Assembly (NCBI RefSeq): GCF_000160115.1
Contig: NZ_GG665867.1
Location: 124,001-188,000 of the forward strand
Length of the DNA: 64,000 nt
DNA from: Shuttleworthella satelles DSM 14600
GTDB lineage: Bacteria; Bacillota; Clostridia; Lachnospirales; Lachnospiraceae
Direction: 5' to 3'
Shown here: positions 1 to 8,506 of the stretch, one piece after another
How positions within the stretch are numbered: the stretch's first letter is position 1
Layout of the letters: each line of letters begins with the position of its first letter
Made by a program: the position numbers and the translations under genes
Notes under the pieces: model-generated
What the model saw: the letters and a program-made list of their open reading frames with translations, nothing else
Told to the model about the DNA's origin: nothing
The model's database searches: none

Positions 1-224
1 TGAATGGTCGGCTCATAGCCGTATCTCTTTAATTTGGCCACAATACTCTCAGGGGACTTGATTCTTGACTTCACATACTCGATGGGATTGTAGCGGTGCA
101 CATGCTGAAATTCATCGATCAGGATCTCAACCTTGGTATTGATCTCCTTGAGCGCCGCATTGTACAGGAGCATCATCGTATTCCAGCTGTCCGGCCCCTC
201 GCCGATCGCTTCAAGAGCTTCCAT
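1..224 (-). CDS. RelQ/YjbM-type small alarmone synthetase (GTP pyrophosphokinase), 5' part
   Basis: The first 74 codons of a gene that runs off the left edge. The start ATG (222-224) follows a good GGGAGGTGG site. The reading contains LLYNAALKEINTKVEIL, DEFQHVHRYNPIEYV and SRIKSPESIVAKLKRYGY, the N-terminal hallmark of small (p)ppGpp synthetases that lack the hydrolase and regulatory domains of long Rel proteins. The family transfers pyrophosphate from ATP to GDP or GTP in the cytoplasm during stress. The catalytic core lies outside the window, so activity cannot be judged. The next gene upstream (261-530) reads in the same direction with a 36-bp gap and may be co-transcribed. The symbol relQ fits but is not asserted. 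Confidence 0.85.
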   Translation of the reverse strand, partial: MEALEAIGEGPDSWNTMMLLYNAALKEINTKVEILIDEFQHVHRYNPIEYVKSRIKSPESIVAKLKRYGYEPTI

Positions 225-260
225 CTTCCACCTCCCGGCCTGGTACTCACTCCTTCTATT

Positions 261-530
261 CTACCATAGATCTTCTTCAAGCACTTGAATCTCCAGGAAG
301 TCAAAGGAGAGCTCTTCCAGGAAAGAGTCCTGCCCGAAACGCGTTTTCGCGTGCCGCTTGAACTCACGAATATTCTGGTCCAGCCAGATGGGCCTGGGAA
401 GATCAAGGGCATAACAGGCCTCTTCGATCGCCCCATAAATCTTCCTGGTCCGACTTTGATTACTCTTGTCTTCCACCGTGTAATCAGCGATATTTCTGCC
501 CGAGGCAATCTCCCGAAAGTCAATCCTCAT
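261..530 (-). CDS. Small conserved-type hypothetical protein (89 aa)
   Basis: Unrecognised cytoplasmic protein. I place the start at the internal methionine (MRIDFREIASGRNIAD), because the longer reading would run deep into the neighbouring methyltransferase; with this start the ATG sits one base after that gene's stop codon, so the two are translationally coupled. The sequence is charged, has no cysteines in the core, no membrane segment and an acidic C-terminus (FLEIQVLEEDLW). A weak recollection is that such proteins accompany alarmone synthetase and SpoU methyltransferase genes in Lachnospiraceae. Function unknown. Confidence 0.7.
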   Translation of the reverse strand: MRIDFREIASGRNIADYTVEDKSNQSRTRKIYGAIEEACYALDLPRPIWLDQNIREFKRHAKTRFGQDSFLEELSFDFLEIQVLEEDLW

Positions 531-531
531 C

Positions 532-1368
532 TTATCCTCGCCTTCTCTGTCTCGCCGCCTCATACATGAGGATTCCGGCCGCCATCGCCGCATTTAAAGA
601 CTCCAATCGTCCCCCCATAGGGATACGGATTCTGGCCTCTGCGAGGGCAGCCGTCGCATCCCTCAAGCCGCTCCCCTCATTGCCGATCAAGAATCCGCAG
701 GCTGTCCTGCAGTCCGCCTGATCATAATCACACTTGGCCTGCAGGTCAGCCGCGTAGAGACAAACGCCTGACTCCCTGGCCCTCTTAAGATAGGAGGACA
801 AATCCTCTGTGATCAGCCAGGGAACCCGATAGAGGGAACCCATGGTAGACCGAATCACCTTGGGGGAGAAGAGATCCACCGTATCTCTGCTCATCAGAAT
901 GCCCGTTGCTCCCGCCCCTTCTGCCGTGCGAAAGATCGTCCCCAGATTGCCGGGATCCTGAATGTTTTCTAAAATCATAAGAAGGGTCTTGTGTCCGCCC
1001 AGAAGCTCCTCCCACTGATAGGCGGGCTGTCGGACCACTGCCAGGATTCCCTGGGGTGTCACGGTATCGGACATGTACTCCATCACAGGATCAGAGACTT
1101 CCAGCGGACCTGTTTGTCCGCCCTGCGTTTTTCTGTTTTGATTTCGGCCCGCTTCCAGGCTGTCCAGGAAATCCCGATATCCCCTGTCCTCTCCGTGCTC
1201 TGCGAGGAAGCGCTCTGAGACGTAGATCTCTCTGACCAGCTCCGCCGGGGTCTCGCAGACCATGCGAAGCCCCTCCGCCACAAAGAGCCCCTCCTTGCGG
1301 CGAATCCTGCTCTTCTTCTGCAATTGGCAAACCTGTCTGACATGTTCATTGGATGTGCTTGAGATCAT
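532..1368 (-). CDS. TrmH/SpoU-family RNA 2'-O-methyltransferase
   Basis: A 278-residue protein. An N-terminal substrate-binding part starts MISSTSNEHVRQVCQLQKK and includes the typical FVAEGLRMV. The C-terminal SPOUT methyltransferase domain carries motif 1 (ENIQDPGNLGTIFRTAEGAG), motif 2 (LIGNEGSGL) and motif 3 (IPMGGRLESLNAAMAAGILM), which form the trefoil-knot S-adenosylmethionine site. The family methylates ribose 2'-OH groups of rRNA or tRNA; the exact target nucleotide cannot be deduced. About 55 residues around position 85 (rich in R, N, Q, G) look like a variable linker between the two domains. It lies between pfkA upstream and the small hypothetical gene at 261-530, with which it overlaps almost head to tail. 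Confidence 0.9.
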   Translation of the reverse strand: MISSTSNEHVRQVCQLQKKSRIRRKEGLFVAEGLRMVCETPAELVREIYVSERFLAEHGEDRGYRDFLDSLEAGRNQNRKTQGGQTGPLEVSDPVMEYMSDTVTPQGILAVVRQPAYQWEELLGGHKTLLMILENIQDPGNLGTIFRTAEGAGATGILMSRDTVDLFSPKVIRSTMGSLYRVPWLITEDLSSYLKRARESGVCLYAADLQAKCDYDQADCRTACGFLIGNEGSGLRDATAALAEARIRIPMGGRLESLNAAMAAGILMYEAARQRRRG

Positions 1369-1485
1369 TGTTCCCCTTTTCTCTTTAAAAATCCGAGGCT
1401 CTATGACAGGGATTCATTCCTGCCTTCAGGCCCGCTTCCAACGAGTCTGCAGCAGGGTCCGCTTCTACAGTCAGGACTCTTCCAT

Positions 1486-1521
1486 AAGAAAATAGAGGGA
1501 GCAGCCGCCTGCCTCCTCTAT
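1486..1521 (-). terminator. Probable rho-independent terminator of pfkA
   Basis: Reading on the minus strand, ATAGAGG and CCTCTAT arms enclose a GC-rich partly paired loop and are followed by TTTTCTT. It lies about 45 bp after the pfkA stop and before the methyltransferase gene, so it fits as the pfkA end signal. The middle of the stem is imperfect. Confidence 0.55.
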
Positions 1522-1563
1522 CTCTTTGGTCCCGCTTCTTACTGCCAGTCCTCTCTTGGTCCA

Positions 1564-2538
1564 TCAATTGGACAGGACGCGGCAAATCTCCACCTGATAC
1601 TTGTCCAAGTCCTTATTCATCGCCAGGGCCTCGTCAATATCAAAGTCCTGGAACTCGCCATGATTATAGCCCACAACCCGGTTGGTTCTACCCTCACAGA
1701 GGAGATCCACTGCCATGGCTCCCATGGTGGAGGCGTAGACGCGGTCTTTAGCCGTGGGAGACCCCCCCCGCTGCATGTGACCCAGGATGGTTGCTCTGGT
1801 TTCGATTCCGGTCGCGGCCTCAATTCTCTTGGCCATGGACATGGAGTGTCCGATGCCCTCCGCGTTGACAATAATGTGATGCTGCTTGCCCCTGCGGCGA
1901 TCCGCGATAATGTGGTCCACTATGGACTGCTCATCATAGTTATAGATCTCCGGGAGGAGAACATCCTCGGCGCCGTTGGCGATACCGCACCAGAGGGCAA
2001 TGTAGCCGGCCCCCCGTCCCATCACCTCAATGATGGAGCACCTCTCATGCGATGTCGATGTATCACGCACCTTGTCGATCGCCTCCATGGCGGTATTCAC
2101 TGCCGTGTCGAAGCCGATGGTGTACTCGGTACATGAGATATCCAGGTCAATGGTTCCGGGCAGGCCGATGGTGTTGATCCCGTGGGCGGCAAGTTTCTGT
2201 GCCCCCTTGAAGGATCCATCGCCTCCGATGACAACCAGGCCGTCAATCCCATGCTTCTTGCAGATATCGGCAGCCTTCTTCTGATATTCTTCCTGGGCAA
2301 ACTCCAGGCAACGGGCCGTCTGAAGAATCGTCCCACCCTTGCCGATGATATCAGAGACACTGTGGGCGTTCATCTCCACAATCTCCTCATTGAGCAGGCC
2401 CGCATAACCCCGATGAATTCCCTTGACCTGCCGGCCGGCTGCCAGCGCCTTTCGAACAACGGCGCGAATGGCTGCATTCATTCCGGGCGCATCGCCTCCG
2501 CTGGTCAACACGCCAATGCATTTAATCTCTTTCACCAT
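1564..2538 (-). CDS. pfkA: ATP-dependent 6-phosphofructokinase
   Basis: A 324-residue protein, the standard length of bacterial PFK-A. It phosphorylates fructose 6-phosphate to the 1,6-bisphosphate in glycolysis. Visible motifs: the nucleotide site GVLTSGGDAPGMNAAIR at the N-terminus, GGDGS (Gly rather than Asp after the Asp, which marks ATP rather than pyrophosphate use), PGTID with Gly in place of the Lys of PPi enzymes, and GHMQRGGSPTAKDR. The catalytic loop reads TIDLD, keeping both aspartates but with Leu where E. coli has Asn; I believe this variant is common in related Clostridia. It follows dnaE by 134 bp, the usual Bacillota arrangement, and is followed by a terminator-like hairpin. 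Confidence 0.97.
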   Translation of the reverse strand: MVKEIKCIGVLTSGGDAPGMNAAIRAVVRKALAAGRQVKGIHRGYAGLLNEEIVEMNAHSVSDIIGKGGTILQTARCLEFAQEEYQKKAADICKKHGIDGLVVIGGDGSFKGAQKLAAHGINTIGLPGTIDLDISCTEYTIGFDTAVNTAMEAIDKVRDTSTSHERCSIIEVMGRGAGYIALWCGIANGAEDVLLPEIYNYDEQSIVDHIIADRRRGKQHHIIVNAEGIGHSMSMAKRIEAATGIETRATILGHMQRGGSPTAKDRVYASTMGAMAVDLLCEGRTNRVVGYNHGEFQDFDIDEALAMNKDLDKYQVEICRVLSN

Positions 2539-2672
2539 GGACTCTTCCTCCAGTTTCTATAATATCGGGCTCATTTTACCGCCCATCCTCTTTCTTTTCA
2601 ATAGAGAAGAAGAGTCAGGGTCCTATGAGGCGCTCTCTGATCATCTTTTCTCTTTCCCCTCACGCTCTTCTG

Positions 2673-5600
2673 CTAGGGCAGATCCGGGCGATATCCCTGC
2701 CGCTTTCTGCCGAATAAATATTTGCCGCTGACAAGTCTGACATTGTCCTGTCCGAACATCTGACCAAGAGAGGTCAGGGACTCCGAATCTGTCCCCATCT
2801 GCCAGTCCGCCGGCATACGGCGGATCGCCCTGTCTGCTCTGCGGTAAATGATCAAATCGGCGGATCCGGCCGCGGCCTGACGCTCCCGCGAAATCTGACA
2901 GAGCTTCTTCAGCGCGTCCGCTTTCTCATCGTACTCGGCCTGATCCCGGATCTGGATCCATATCTCCCGGGGCACCTGGTCAAATAAGACCAGATCCTCA
3001 ACCAGAACCTTGGCATCCCTGTCAATCTCCACACCCGCTCTGCCGTAGACTAAGACCTTGGTGTCCAGCTCCAGAAAATCCCGAACTCTCTCGAAGGCCT
3101 TCGGGAAGACGACAAGCTCGACCGTCCCGTAGAGGTCCTCCAGGTTGAGGATCGCCATGGGCTGGTTGTTGCGAGTGAAGCGAACATTCTTGGAAGTGAT
3201 CATCCCCGCTAAAACCACCTGCTTCTTGTCCTGGATCGGAGCCTGTCCCTTCTCCTGATCCAGCCGAAATTCCAGTGTATTATCGCTCGTATTCTTTCGG
3301 ATCAAATCCAGATCGTCTTCCAGGGGGTGTCCCGAGACATAGATCCCCAGAACTTCCTTCTCGAAGGCCAACAGCTGCTGCCTGTCAAACTCCTCCACAT
3401 CCGGCATCTTAAAGGCGAAATCCTCTCTGCCCTCTTCCCCGGCGATATCAAAGAGACTCATCTGTCCGGCCATGGAGTGCTTCTTCTCAGAGCTGACCTG
3501 ATCCATAATCGTCGGAAAGATATAGGTCATCTGCCTGCGATTTCCATCCAGGGAGTCACAGGCTCCCGCCTTGATCAGGTTCTCGACAGACCGCTTATTG
3601 ACCGCCTTGTCGGACACCCGGGTCAGGAAATCCTCGAGGGTCTTGAAAGGCCCGCGGGCATTTCTCTCCGCGACAATGGCGTCAATGACCGGATGTCCGA
3701 CGCTCTTGATCGCATACATTCCGTAGCGAACCCCCTTGTCATCCGCCACAAAGCGCCCATCCCCGGAGTTGATATCGGGGGGCAGAACCTCAATCCCGAT
3801 CTCCCTGCAATGGGCAATATACTGAGATACCTTGTCCGACTGGTTGATAAAGGTCGTCATCAGGGCTGCCATAAACTCCCTGGGATAGTAGTGTTTGAGA
3901 TAGGCTGTCTGGTAGGTAATCACCGCGTAACAGGCCGCATGGGACTTGTTAAACGCATAGTTGGCGAAATCCATCATCTCATCGTAGATCTTACTGGCAA
4001 CTGCTTCGGAAATTCCATTGGCAAGACAGCCGGCCACACCCTCTTCCCTGTTCCCGAAGATAAAGTTATGGCGCTCCCTCTCCATCTCATCCGCGTGCTT
4101 TTTGGACATGGCGCGGCGAACCAGATCCGCTCTGCCCAGGGAATAACCGGCCAGCTGCTGGACGATCTGCATCACCTGCTCCTGATAGACAATACAGCCA
4201 TAGGTCGACTCCAGGATCGGCTTGAGCTGGGGACAGTCGTAGACGATGGCGTCCGCATTCTTCTTGCCCTTGATATAGCGGGGAATAAAGTCCATGGGGC
4301 CGGGCCGGTAGAGGGCGATTCCCGCGATAATGTCATCCAGATTGGCGGGCTTGAGCTCCTTCATGAAGGACTTCATGCCGGCGGACTCCAGCTGAAACAC
4401 CCCTTCACACTGGCCCCTGCCGATCATGGCGTAGACCTCGGGATCGTCATAGGGGATCCGGTTGATATCCAGGTCAAGCCCGGGATGATTGGCCCTGGCG
4501 TCCCGAACGGCATCTGCAATGACATTTAAGGTGCGAAGCCCCAGAAAATCCATCTTGAGCAGGCCAAGCTCCTCCACCTCAATCATATTGAACTGGGTGA
4601 CGACATTTCCGTCGGTTCCTCTGGCCAGGGGCACATACTCATCCATTGCCTTGGCTGCGATTACCACACCGGCGGCGTGGGTAGAGGAATTGCGGGGGAG
4701 GCCCTCCAGCTTCCGGGCCATATCAATCAGATTATGGACCTCCTCGTCCTCATCGTAGGACTTCTTCAGCTCCGGATTGGCCTTCAGCGCCTTGTCAATC
4801 GTGATCTTCAGCTCCTGCGGAACAGACTTGGCCACCGTATCCACCAGGCCATAGGGGAGATCCAGGACACGCCCCACATCTCGAATGGCATTTCTGGGCG
4901 CCAGCGTTCCGAATGTGATGATCTGTGTGACCGCGTCTTCCCCGTATTTCTCAGTGACATAGCGGATGACGTCGCCCCGGTGCTCATAGTCGAAATCCAC
5001 ATCGATATCCGGCATGGTGACTCTCTCCGGATTTAAAAAGCGCTCGAAAATGAGCTGAAAGCGGATGGGGTCAATATCCGTGATCCCGGTCGTATAGGCC
5101 ACCAGAGAACCGGCGGCGGACCCGCGGCCGGGACCGACGGTACAGCCGTGGGTCCTGGCGTAATTGATGTAGTCCCAGACGATCAGGAAGTAATCCACAT
5201 AGCCCATCTTTTGGATGACGCCCAGCTCGTAGCTCAACTGAGGCTTCAGGGCATCCGCCCCATCCCCGTAGCGCCGGTCTAAACCCTCATAGCAGAGTTT
5301 GTTGAGATAGGTCCAGGCGTCATAGCCCCGGGGCACCGCGTAATGAGGCATCTTGGTCACACCAAACTCTATGGTCACCTGGCAGCGGTCGGCAATCTTC
5401 TGGGTGTTCTCGATGGCCTCCGGGGCGAAGGGGAAGAGCTTGCGCATCTCTTCCTCACTTTTGACATAGTATTGACCGCCCTCATAGCGCATGCGGTCTG
5501 TGTCCGTGATCTTCTTGCCTGTCTGAATGCAGAGCAGGACATCGTGAGCTTCCCAGTCCTCAGCCATGGTATAGTGGCAGTCATTGGTCGCCACCAAGGG

Positions 5601-6200
5601 AATCCCGGTCTCCCCCGAGAGGCGGATCAATTCCTGAACCACGCGTCCGTCGACGGCCTGTCCGTGATCCTGCAATTCCAGATAGTAGTTGCCATGGCCG
5701 AAGGTATTCTCGTGCCAGAGGGCCGCCTCCTTCGCCGCCTCATACTGACCTCTCTGCAGATACTTCTGCACCTGTCCCGCCAGGCAGGCGGAGGTGCAGA
5801 TAATGCCCTCGTGATAGCGCTCTAAGATCTCCCGGTCAACGCGGGGTTTATAGTAGTAGCCGTCCACGAATCCCGCGGATACGATCTTGATCAGGTTAGC
5901 GTAGCCACGGTTGTTCTCGGCGATCAGAATCAGATGGTAGTAGCGATCCTCCCCCGCCGACCCGGAATTTCTGTCAAAGCGGGAGCCGGTCGCGACATAG
6001 ACCTCACATCCGATCAGGGGCTTGATTCCCTGCGCATGGCACTCCTTATAAAATTCAATCACGCCGTACATGACACCGTGGTCGGTGATCGCCGCGGCAT
6101 TCATTCCCAGTTCCCTGACCCGGCTCACATAATCGCGGATCTTATTTGATCCGTCCAGGAGACTGAACTGGGTGTGGCTGTGAAGATGGACAAAGGACAT
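2673..6200 (-). CDS. dnaE: DNA polymerase III alpha subunit (DnaE)
   Basis: An 1175-residue replicative-type polymerase. The PHP domain starts at once (MSFVHLHSHTQFSLLDG, then AAITDHGVMYG). The palm carries GPGRGSAAGSLVAY and the catalytic aspartates in PDIDVDFD (residues about 397-404). The fingers and tandem HhH region (ALYRPGPMDFIPRYIKGK, then SKKHADEM) follow, and the C-terminus has an OB fold (VVLAGMITSKNVRFTRNNQP). It lacks the DEDD exonuclease insertion of PolC, so it is the DnaE type; in Bacillota such enzymes usually work beside PolC. It is followed by pfkA on the same strand. Confidence 0.97.
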   Translation of the reverse strand: MSFVHLHSHTQFSLLDGSNKIRDYVSRVRELGMNAAAITDHGVMYGVIEFYKECHAQGIKPLIGCEVYVATGSRFDRNSGSAGEDRYYHLILIAENNRGYANLIKIVSAGFVDGYYYKPRVDREILERYHEGIICTSACLAGQVQKYLQRGQYEAAKEAALWHENTFGHGNYYLELQDHGQAVDGRVVQELIRLSGETGIPLVATNDCHYTMAEDWEAHDVLLCIQTGKKITDTDRMRYEGGQYYVKSEEEMRKLFPFAPEAIENTQKIADRCQVTIEFGVTKMPHYAVPRGYDAWTYLNKLCYEGLDRRYGDGADALKPQLSYELGVIQKMGYVDYFLIVWDYINYARTHGCTVGPGRGSAAGSLVAYTTGITDIDPIRFQLIFERFLNPERVTMPDIDVDFDYEHRGDVIRYVTEKYGEDAVTQIITFGTLAPRNAIRDVGRVLDLPYGLVDTVAKSVPQELKITIDKALKANPELKKSYDEDEEVHNLIDMARKLEGLPRNSSTHAAGVVIAAKAMDEYVPLARGTDGNVVTQFNMIEVEELGLLKMDFLGLRTLNVIADAVRDARANHPGLDLDINRIPYDDPEVYAMIGRGQCEGVFQLESAGMKSFMKELKPANLDDIIAGIALYRPGPMDFIPRYIKGKKNADAIVYDCPQLKPILESTYGCIVYQEQVMQIVQQLAGYSLGRADLVRRAMSKKHADEMERERHNFIFGNREEGVAGCLANGISEAVASKIYDEMMDFANYAFNKSHAACYAVITYQTAYLKHYYPREFMAALMTTFINQSDKVSQYIAHCREIGIEVLPPDINSGDGRFVADDKGVRYGMYAIKSVGHPVIDAIVAERNARGPFKTLEDFLTRVSDKAVNKRSVENLIKAGACDSLDGNRRQMTYIFPTIMDQVSSEKKHSMAGQMSLFDIAGEEGREDFAFKMPDVEEFDRQQLLAFEKEVLGIYVSGHPLEDDLDLIRKNTSDNTLEFRLDQEKGQAPIQDKKQVVLAGMITSKNVRFTRNNQPMAILNLEDLYGTVELVVFPKAFERVRDFLELDTKVLVYGRAGVEIDRDAKVLVEDLVLFDQVPREIWIQIRDQAEYDEKADALKKLCQISRERQAAAGSADLIIYRRADRAIRRMPADWQMGTDSESLTSLGQMFGQDNVRLVSGKYLFGRKRQGYRPDLP

Positions 6201-6212
6201 TTACAACTCCTC

Positions 6213-7130
6213 TCACTCTACCTCGACAATCCGTGGAGAGCTGCCGCGAACCAAAAGCTCCAGCCCCGCGTAAGCCGCGATCAGTCCGCCAAACAGGCAG
6301 ACAAAATAACTGACCGGATTATCCGCGGAGATAACAAGTCCGGGGATGAAGGCGCTCGTGGCGTTAAATGCCATATGCAGAAGAATCACCAGCGTCAGAT
6401 TCTGTGACTTCTCCTTGACATAACCCAGAGCCAGCCCCAGGAGAAAGGCCATGGTCCCCTGCAGCATATTCATGTGGAAGAAACCAAAGAGCAGGGCCTG
6501 GAGGATATTCGCCATCCAGAATCCACCGACGCGGCGGGCATAACTCATGGTCAGACCTCGAAAGCAGAGTTCCTCGCAGACAGGGCCCAGACAGACGGCA
6601 TAGAGGATCATGGGAAGGGAGGTCTGAATGTCATCCAGTCCCGACGAGCGGAGGATCCCCTGATATTCAGCCATCCACTGGGGAACCAGGGCTGCCAGAG
6701 TGTTCATGATATAAGTGGACAGGTACTGAGCTCCCAGGATAAAAAGCAGGATCCCCGGGATCAGCATCCAGGACCAGTGCTTGTACTGGCGGACCAGGCA
6801 GCGGTAATCCCTGGCGGGCTTCTGGGTCAGAAGAAATTCTCTGCGATACCAGATGCCGAACCAGATCACGCAGATGAAAGCGTAGACAAGCAGGGTCAGG
6901 CTGGTAAAAGCCTGCCCCTGCATCCGCTCAAAAGAGGAGCGGATGAAATCGGCATAGGAGCCTCCCTCGAAGTGAATGGCCTGATCCACCACCAGGATCT
7001 GACTGGCAAAAACCGCCACCAGGTTCTGGACCAGGGCCGCCGCCAGAAAGGGCAGAAGGATATACCAGCCGGTATTCCGACGGGGCCGGCGTGTGTCTTT
7101 GGGTGATATATTTCGATTGTTGTCGGGCAT
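6213..7130 (-). CDS. CPBP-family intramembrane metalloprotease (CAAX protease-like)
   Basis: About 305 residues with roughly eight hydrophobic segments. The three family motifs are all present: EELCFRG (Glu-Glu-x3-Arg), FGFFHMN (Phe-x3-His) and HMAFNAT (His-x3-Asn), which form the metal-assisted intramembrane protease site of the Abi/CAAX family. I chose the ATG of MPDNNRNISP because GAGGA precedes it by 8 bases; a longer reading would need a TTG start. Substrate unknown; relatives act in prenyl-protein processing, bacteriocin self-immunity or regulated proteolysis. It ends 12 bp before dnaE begins and could be its upstream operon partner. The region ahead of it holds short repeats (7212-7361). 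Confidence 0.88.
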   Translation of the reverse strand: MPDNNRNISPKDTRRPRRNTGWYILLPFLAAALVQNLVAVFASQILVVDQAIHFEGGSYADFIRSSFERMQGQAFTSLTLLVYAFICVIWFGIWYRREFLLTQKPARDYRCLVRQYKHWSWMLIPGILLFILGAQYLSTYIMNTLAALVPQWMAEYQGILRSSGLDDIQTSLPMILYAVCLGPVCEELCFRGLTMSYARRVGGFWMANILQALLFGFFHMNMLQGTMAFLLGLALGYVKEKSQNLTLVILLHMAFNATSAFIPGLVISADNPVSYFVCLFGGLIAAYAGLELLVRGSSPRIVEVE

Positions 7131-7211
7131 GCTTTTGTCCTCATTGTTCAGCTCATTCACCAACCTATTCTAGCATAGTGTCCCCTTCTTCTGCAGTGTG
7201 CCCTCCGATTT

Positions 7212-7361
7212 ATTCCGGTCGCAGCCCGCTGATTGATTCCGGTCGCAGACAGCAAACTCATACCGTGCACGACAGACAGCAACTCTATGCGACGTACAGC
7301 AAACGATACTGCCTGCGGCAAAAATGGAATATACAGAAAATCTATGCTGCGTACAGCAAAC
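7212..7361. repeat. Cluster of short direct repeats ahead of the CPBP protease gene
   Basis: ATTCCGGTCGCAG occurs at 7212-7224 and 7236-7248, and ACAGCAAAC or a one-base variant at 7249, 7276, 7296 and 7353; the last two sit in a longer similar context (cGTACAGCAAACgATaCTGC and gcGTACAGCAAACtATgCTGC). No convincing gene covers the stretch. Spacing is irregular, so it is not a simple tandem array. It lies between the terminator of the GGGtGRT gene and the start of the protease gene and could be regulatory or decayed repeat DNA. Confidence 0.5.
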
Positions 7362-7371
7362 TATGCTGCAC

Positions 7372-7416
7372 AAAAAAGACCGCGGCCAGGGGAATCTCTC
7401 GCCTGACCGCAGTCTT
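7372..7416 (-). terminator. Rho-independent terminator of the GGGtGRT/NifU-like operon
   Basis: On the minus strand AAGACTGCGGTCAGG pairs with CCTGGCCGCGGTCTT over 15 positions (some G-U or mismatched) and is followed by TTTTTTG. It begins about 50 bp after the stop of the gene at 7469-8479. Confidence 0.85.
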
Positions 7417-7468
7417 CCTGCTTATCGCCTCATCGGGCCTGCGCAAGTCTTCTGATCTGCGCAGCTCT

Positions 7469-8479
7469 TTAGAACTTTCCGTCCTTAGCGGCCTCCTCAA
7501 CAGAAACAGCTACGGCAACCGTTGCCCCGACCATGGGGTTATTCCCCATACCGATCAGACCCATCATCTCAACATGGGCAGGGACAGAGGAAGAACCCGC
7601 AAACTGAGCATCCGAGTGCATGCGGCCCATGGTATCGGTCATACCGTAAGAAGCCGGGCCTGCGGCCATATTATCCGGATGCAGGGTACGGCCGGTGCCG
7701 CCGCCGGACGCAACTGAGAAGTACTTCTTACCCATCTCATTACACTCCTTCTTATAGGTGCCTGCGACGGGATGCTGGAAGCGGGTGGGGTTCGTGGAAT
7801 TGCCGGTGATGGATACGCCGACATTCTCCTGGTGCATAATCGCAACGCCCTCCTGGACATCATCGGCTCCGTAGCACTTGACGGACGCGCGTATCCCCTT
7901 GGAGTAGGGAGTCTCACTGGTGATGTTCAGCTTGGCACTGTGATAGTCGTACTGTGTCTCTACAAAGGTGAATCCATTGATCCGGGAAATGATCTGGGCG
8001 GCGTCCTTGCCCAGTCCGTTTAAGATCACACGCAGAGGCTTCTGGCGAACCTTGTTGGCCTTGCTCGCAATGCCGATCGCCCCCTCGGCTGCGGCAAAGG
8101 ACTCGTGTCCTGCCAAAAAGCAGAAGCACTCTGTCTCCTCCTCCAGGAGCATTTTACCAAGATTTCCATGGCCAAGTCCTACCTTGCGGTGGTCTGCGAC
8201 CGAGCCCGGAATACAGAAAGCCTGCAGTCCCTCACCGATTGCGGCGGCTGCATCGGCAGCCCTGCGGCAGCCCTTCTTGATCGCGATGGCCGCGCCGACC
8301 GTATATGCCCACTTGGCATTCTCGAAGCAGATATTCTGAATTCCCTCTACCATATGATAGACATCGAGACCGGCGTCCTCTGTGATCTTCTTAGCCTCCT
8401 CAATGTCCTTGATCCCATAGCTGTTTAACACGGAAGTGATCTTCTCGATTCTTCCCTCATAATTCTCAAATAATGCCAT
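7469..8479 (-). CDS. GGGtGRT family protein
   Basis: A 336-residue soluble protein that matches the family named for its signature, here SGGGTGRTLHP. Other distinctive stretches are GHGNLGKMLLEEETECFCFL, RVILNGLGKDAAQIISRING and GMGNNPMVGATVAVAVSVEE. The biochemical role of the family is not established as far as I know. The gene directly follows the NifU-like scaffold gene on the same strand (27-bp gap), a pairing I recall as recurrent in anaerobic Clostridia, which suggests a function linked to iron-sulfur cluster handling. Cysteines at CFENAKW, CRRAAD, CIPGS, ECFCFL and KCYG could be functional. The operon ends at the terminator at 7372-7416. Confidence 0.88.
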   Translation of the reverse strand: MALFENYEGRIEKITSVLNSYGIKDIEEAKKITEDAGLDVYHMVEGIQNICFENAKWAYTVGAAIAIKKGCRRAADAAAAIGEGLQAFCIPGSVADHRKVGLGHGNLGKMLLEEETECFCFLAGHESFAAAEGAIGIASKANKVRQKPLRVILNGLGKDAAQIISRINGFTFVETQYDYHSAKLNITSETPYSKGIRASVKCYGADDVQEGVAIMHQENVGVSITGNSTNPTRFQHPVAGTYKKECNEMGKKYFSVASGGGTGRTLHPDNMAAGPASYGMTDTMGRMHSDAQFAGSSSVPAHVEMMGLIGMGNNPMVGATVAVAVSVEEAAKDGKF

Positions 8480-8506
8480 GATTATCGTCTCCTTCCTCTC
8501 GAATGA

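Noticed and set aside
1564-2538. Leu in place of Asn in the TID-x-D loop of phosphofructokinase as a loss-of-function sign
   Set aside because: Both catalytic aspartates remain and I believe this variant is widespread in Clostridia.
3327-4529. 400-codon plus-strand frame opposite dnaE
   Set aside because: Antisense shadow of a conserved gene; no ribosome site or family match.
7170-7373. Cys-rich 67-codon minus-strand frame upstream of the CPBP gene
   Set aside because: Covers the repeat cluster, has no ribosome site and its cysteines come from the repeated TGCTGTAC word.
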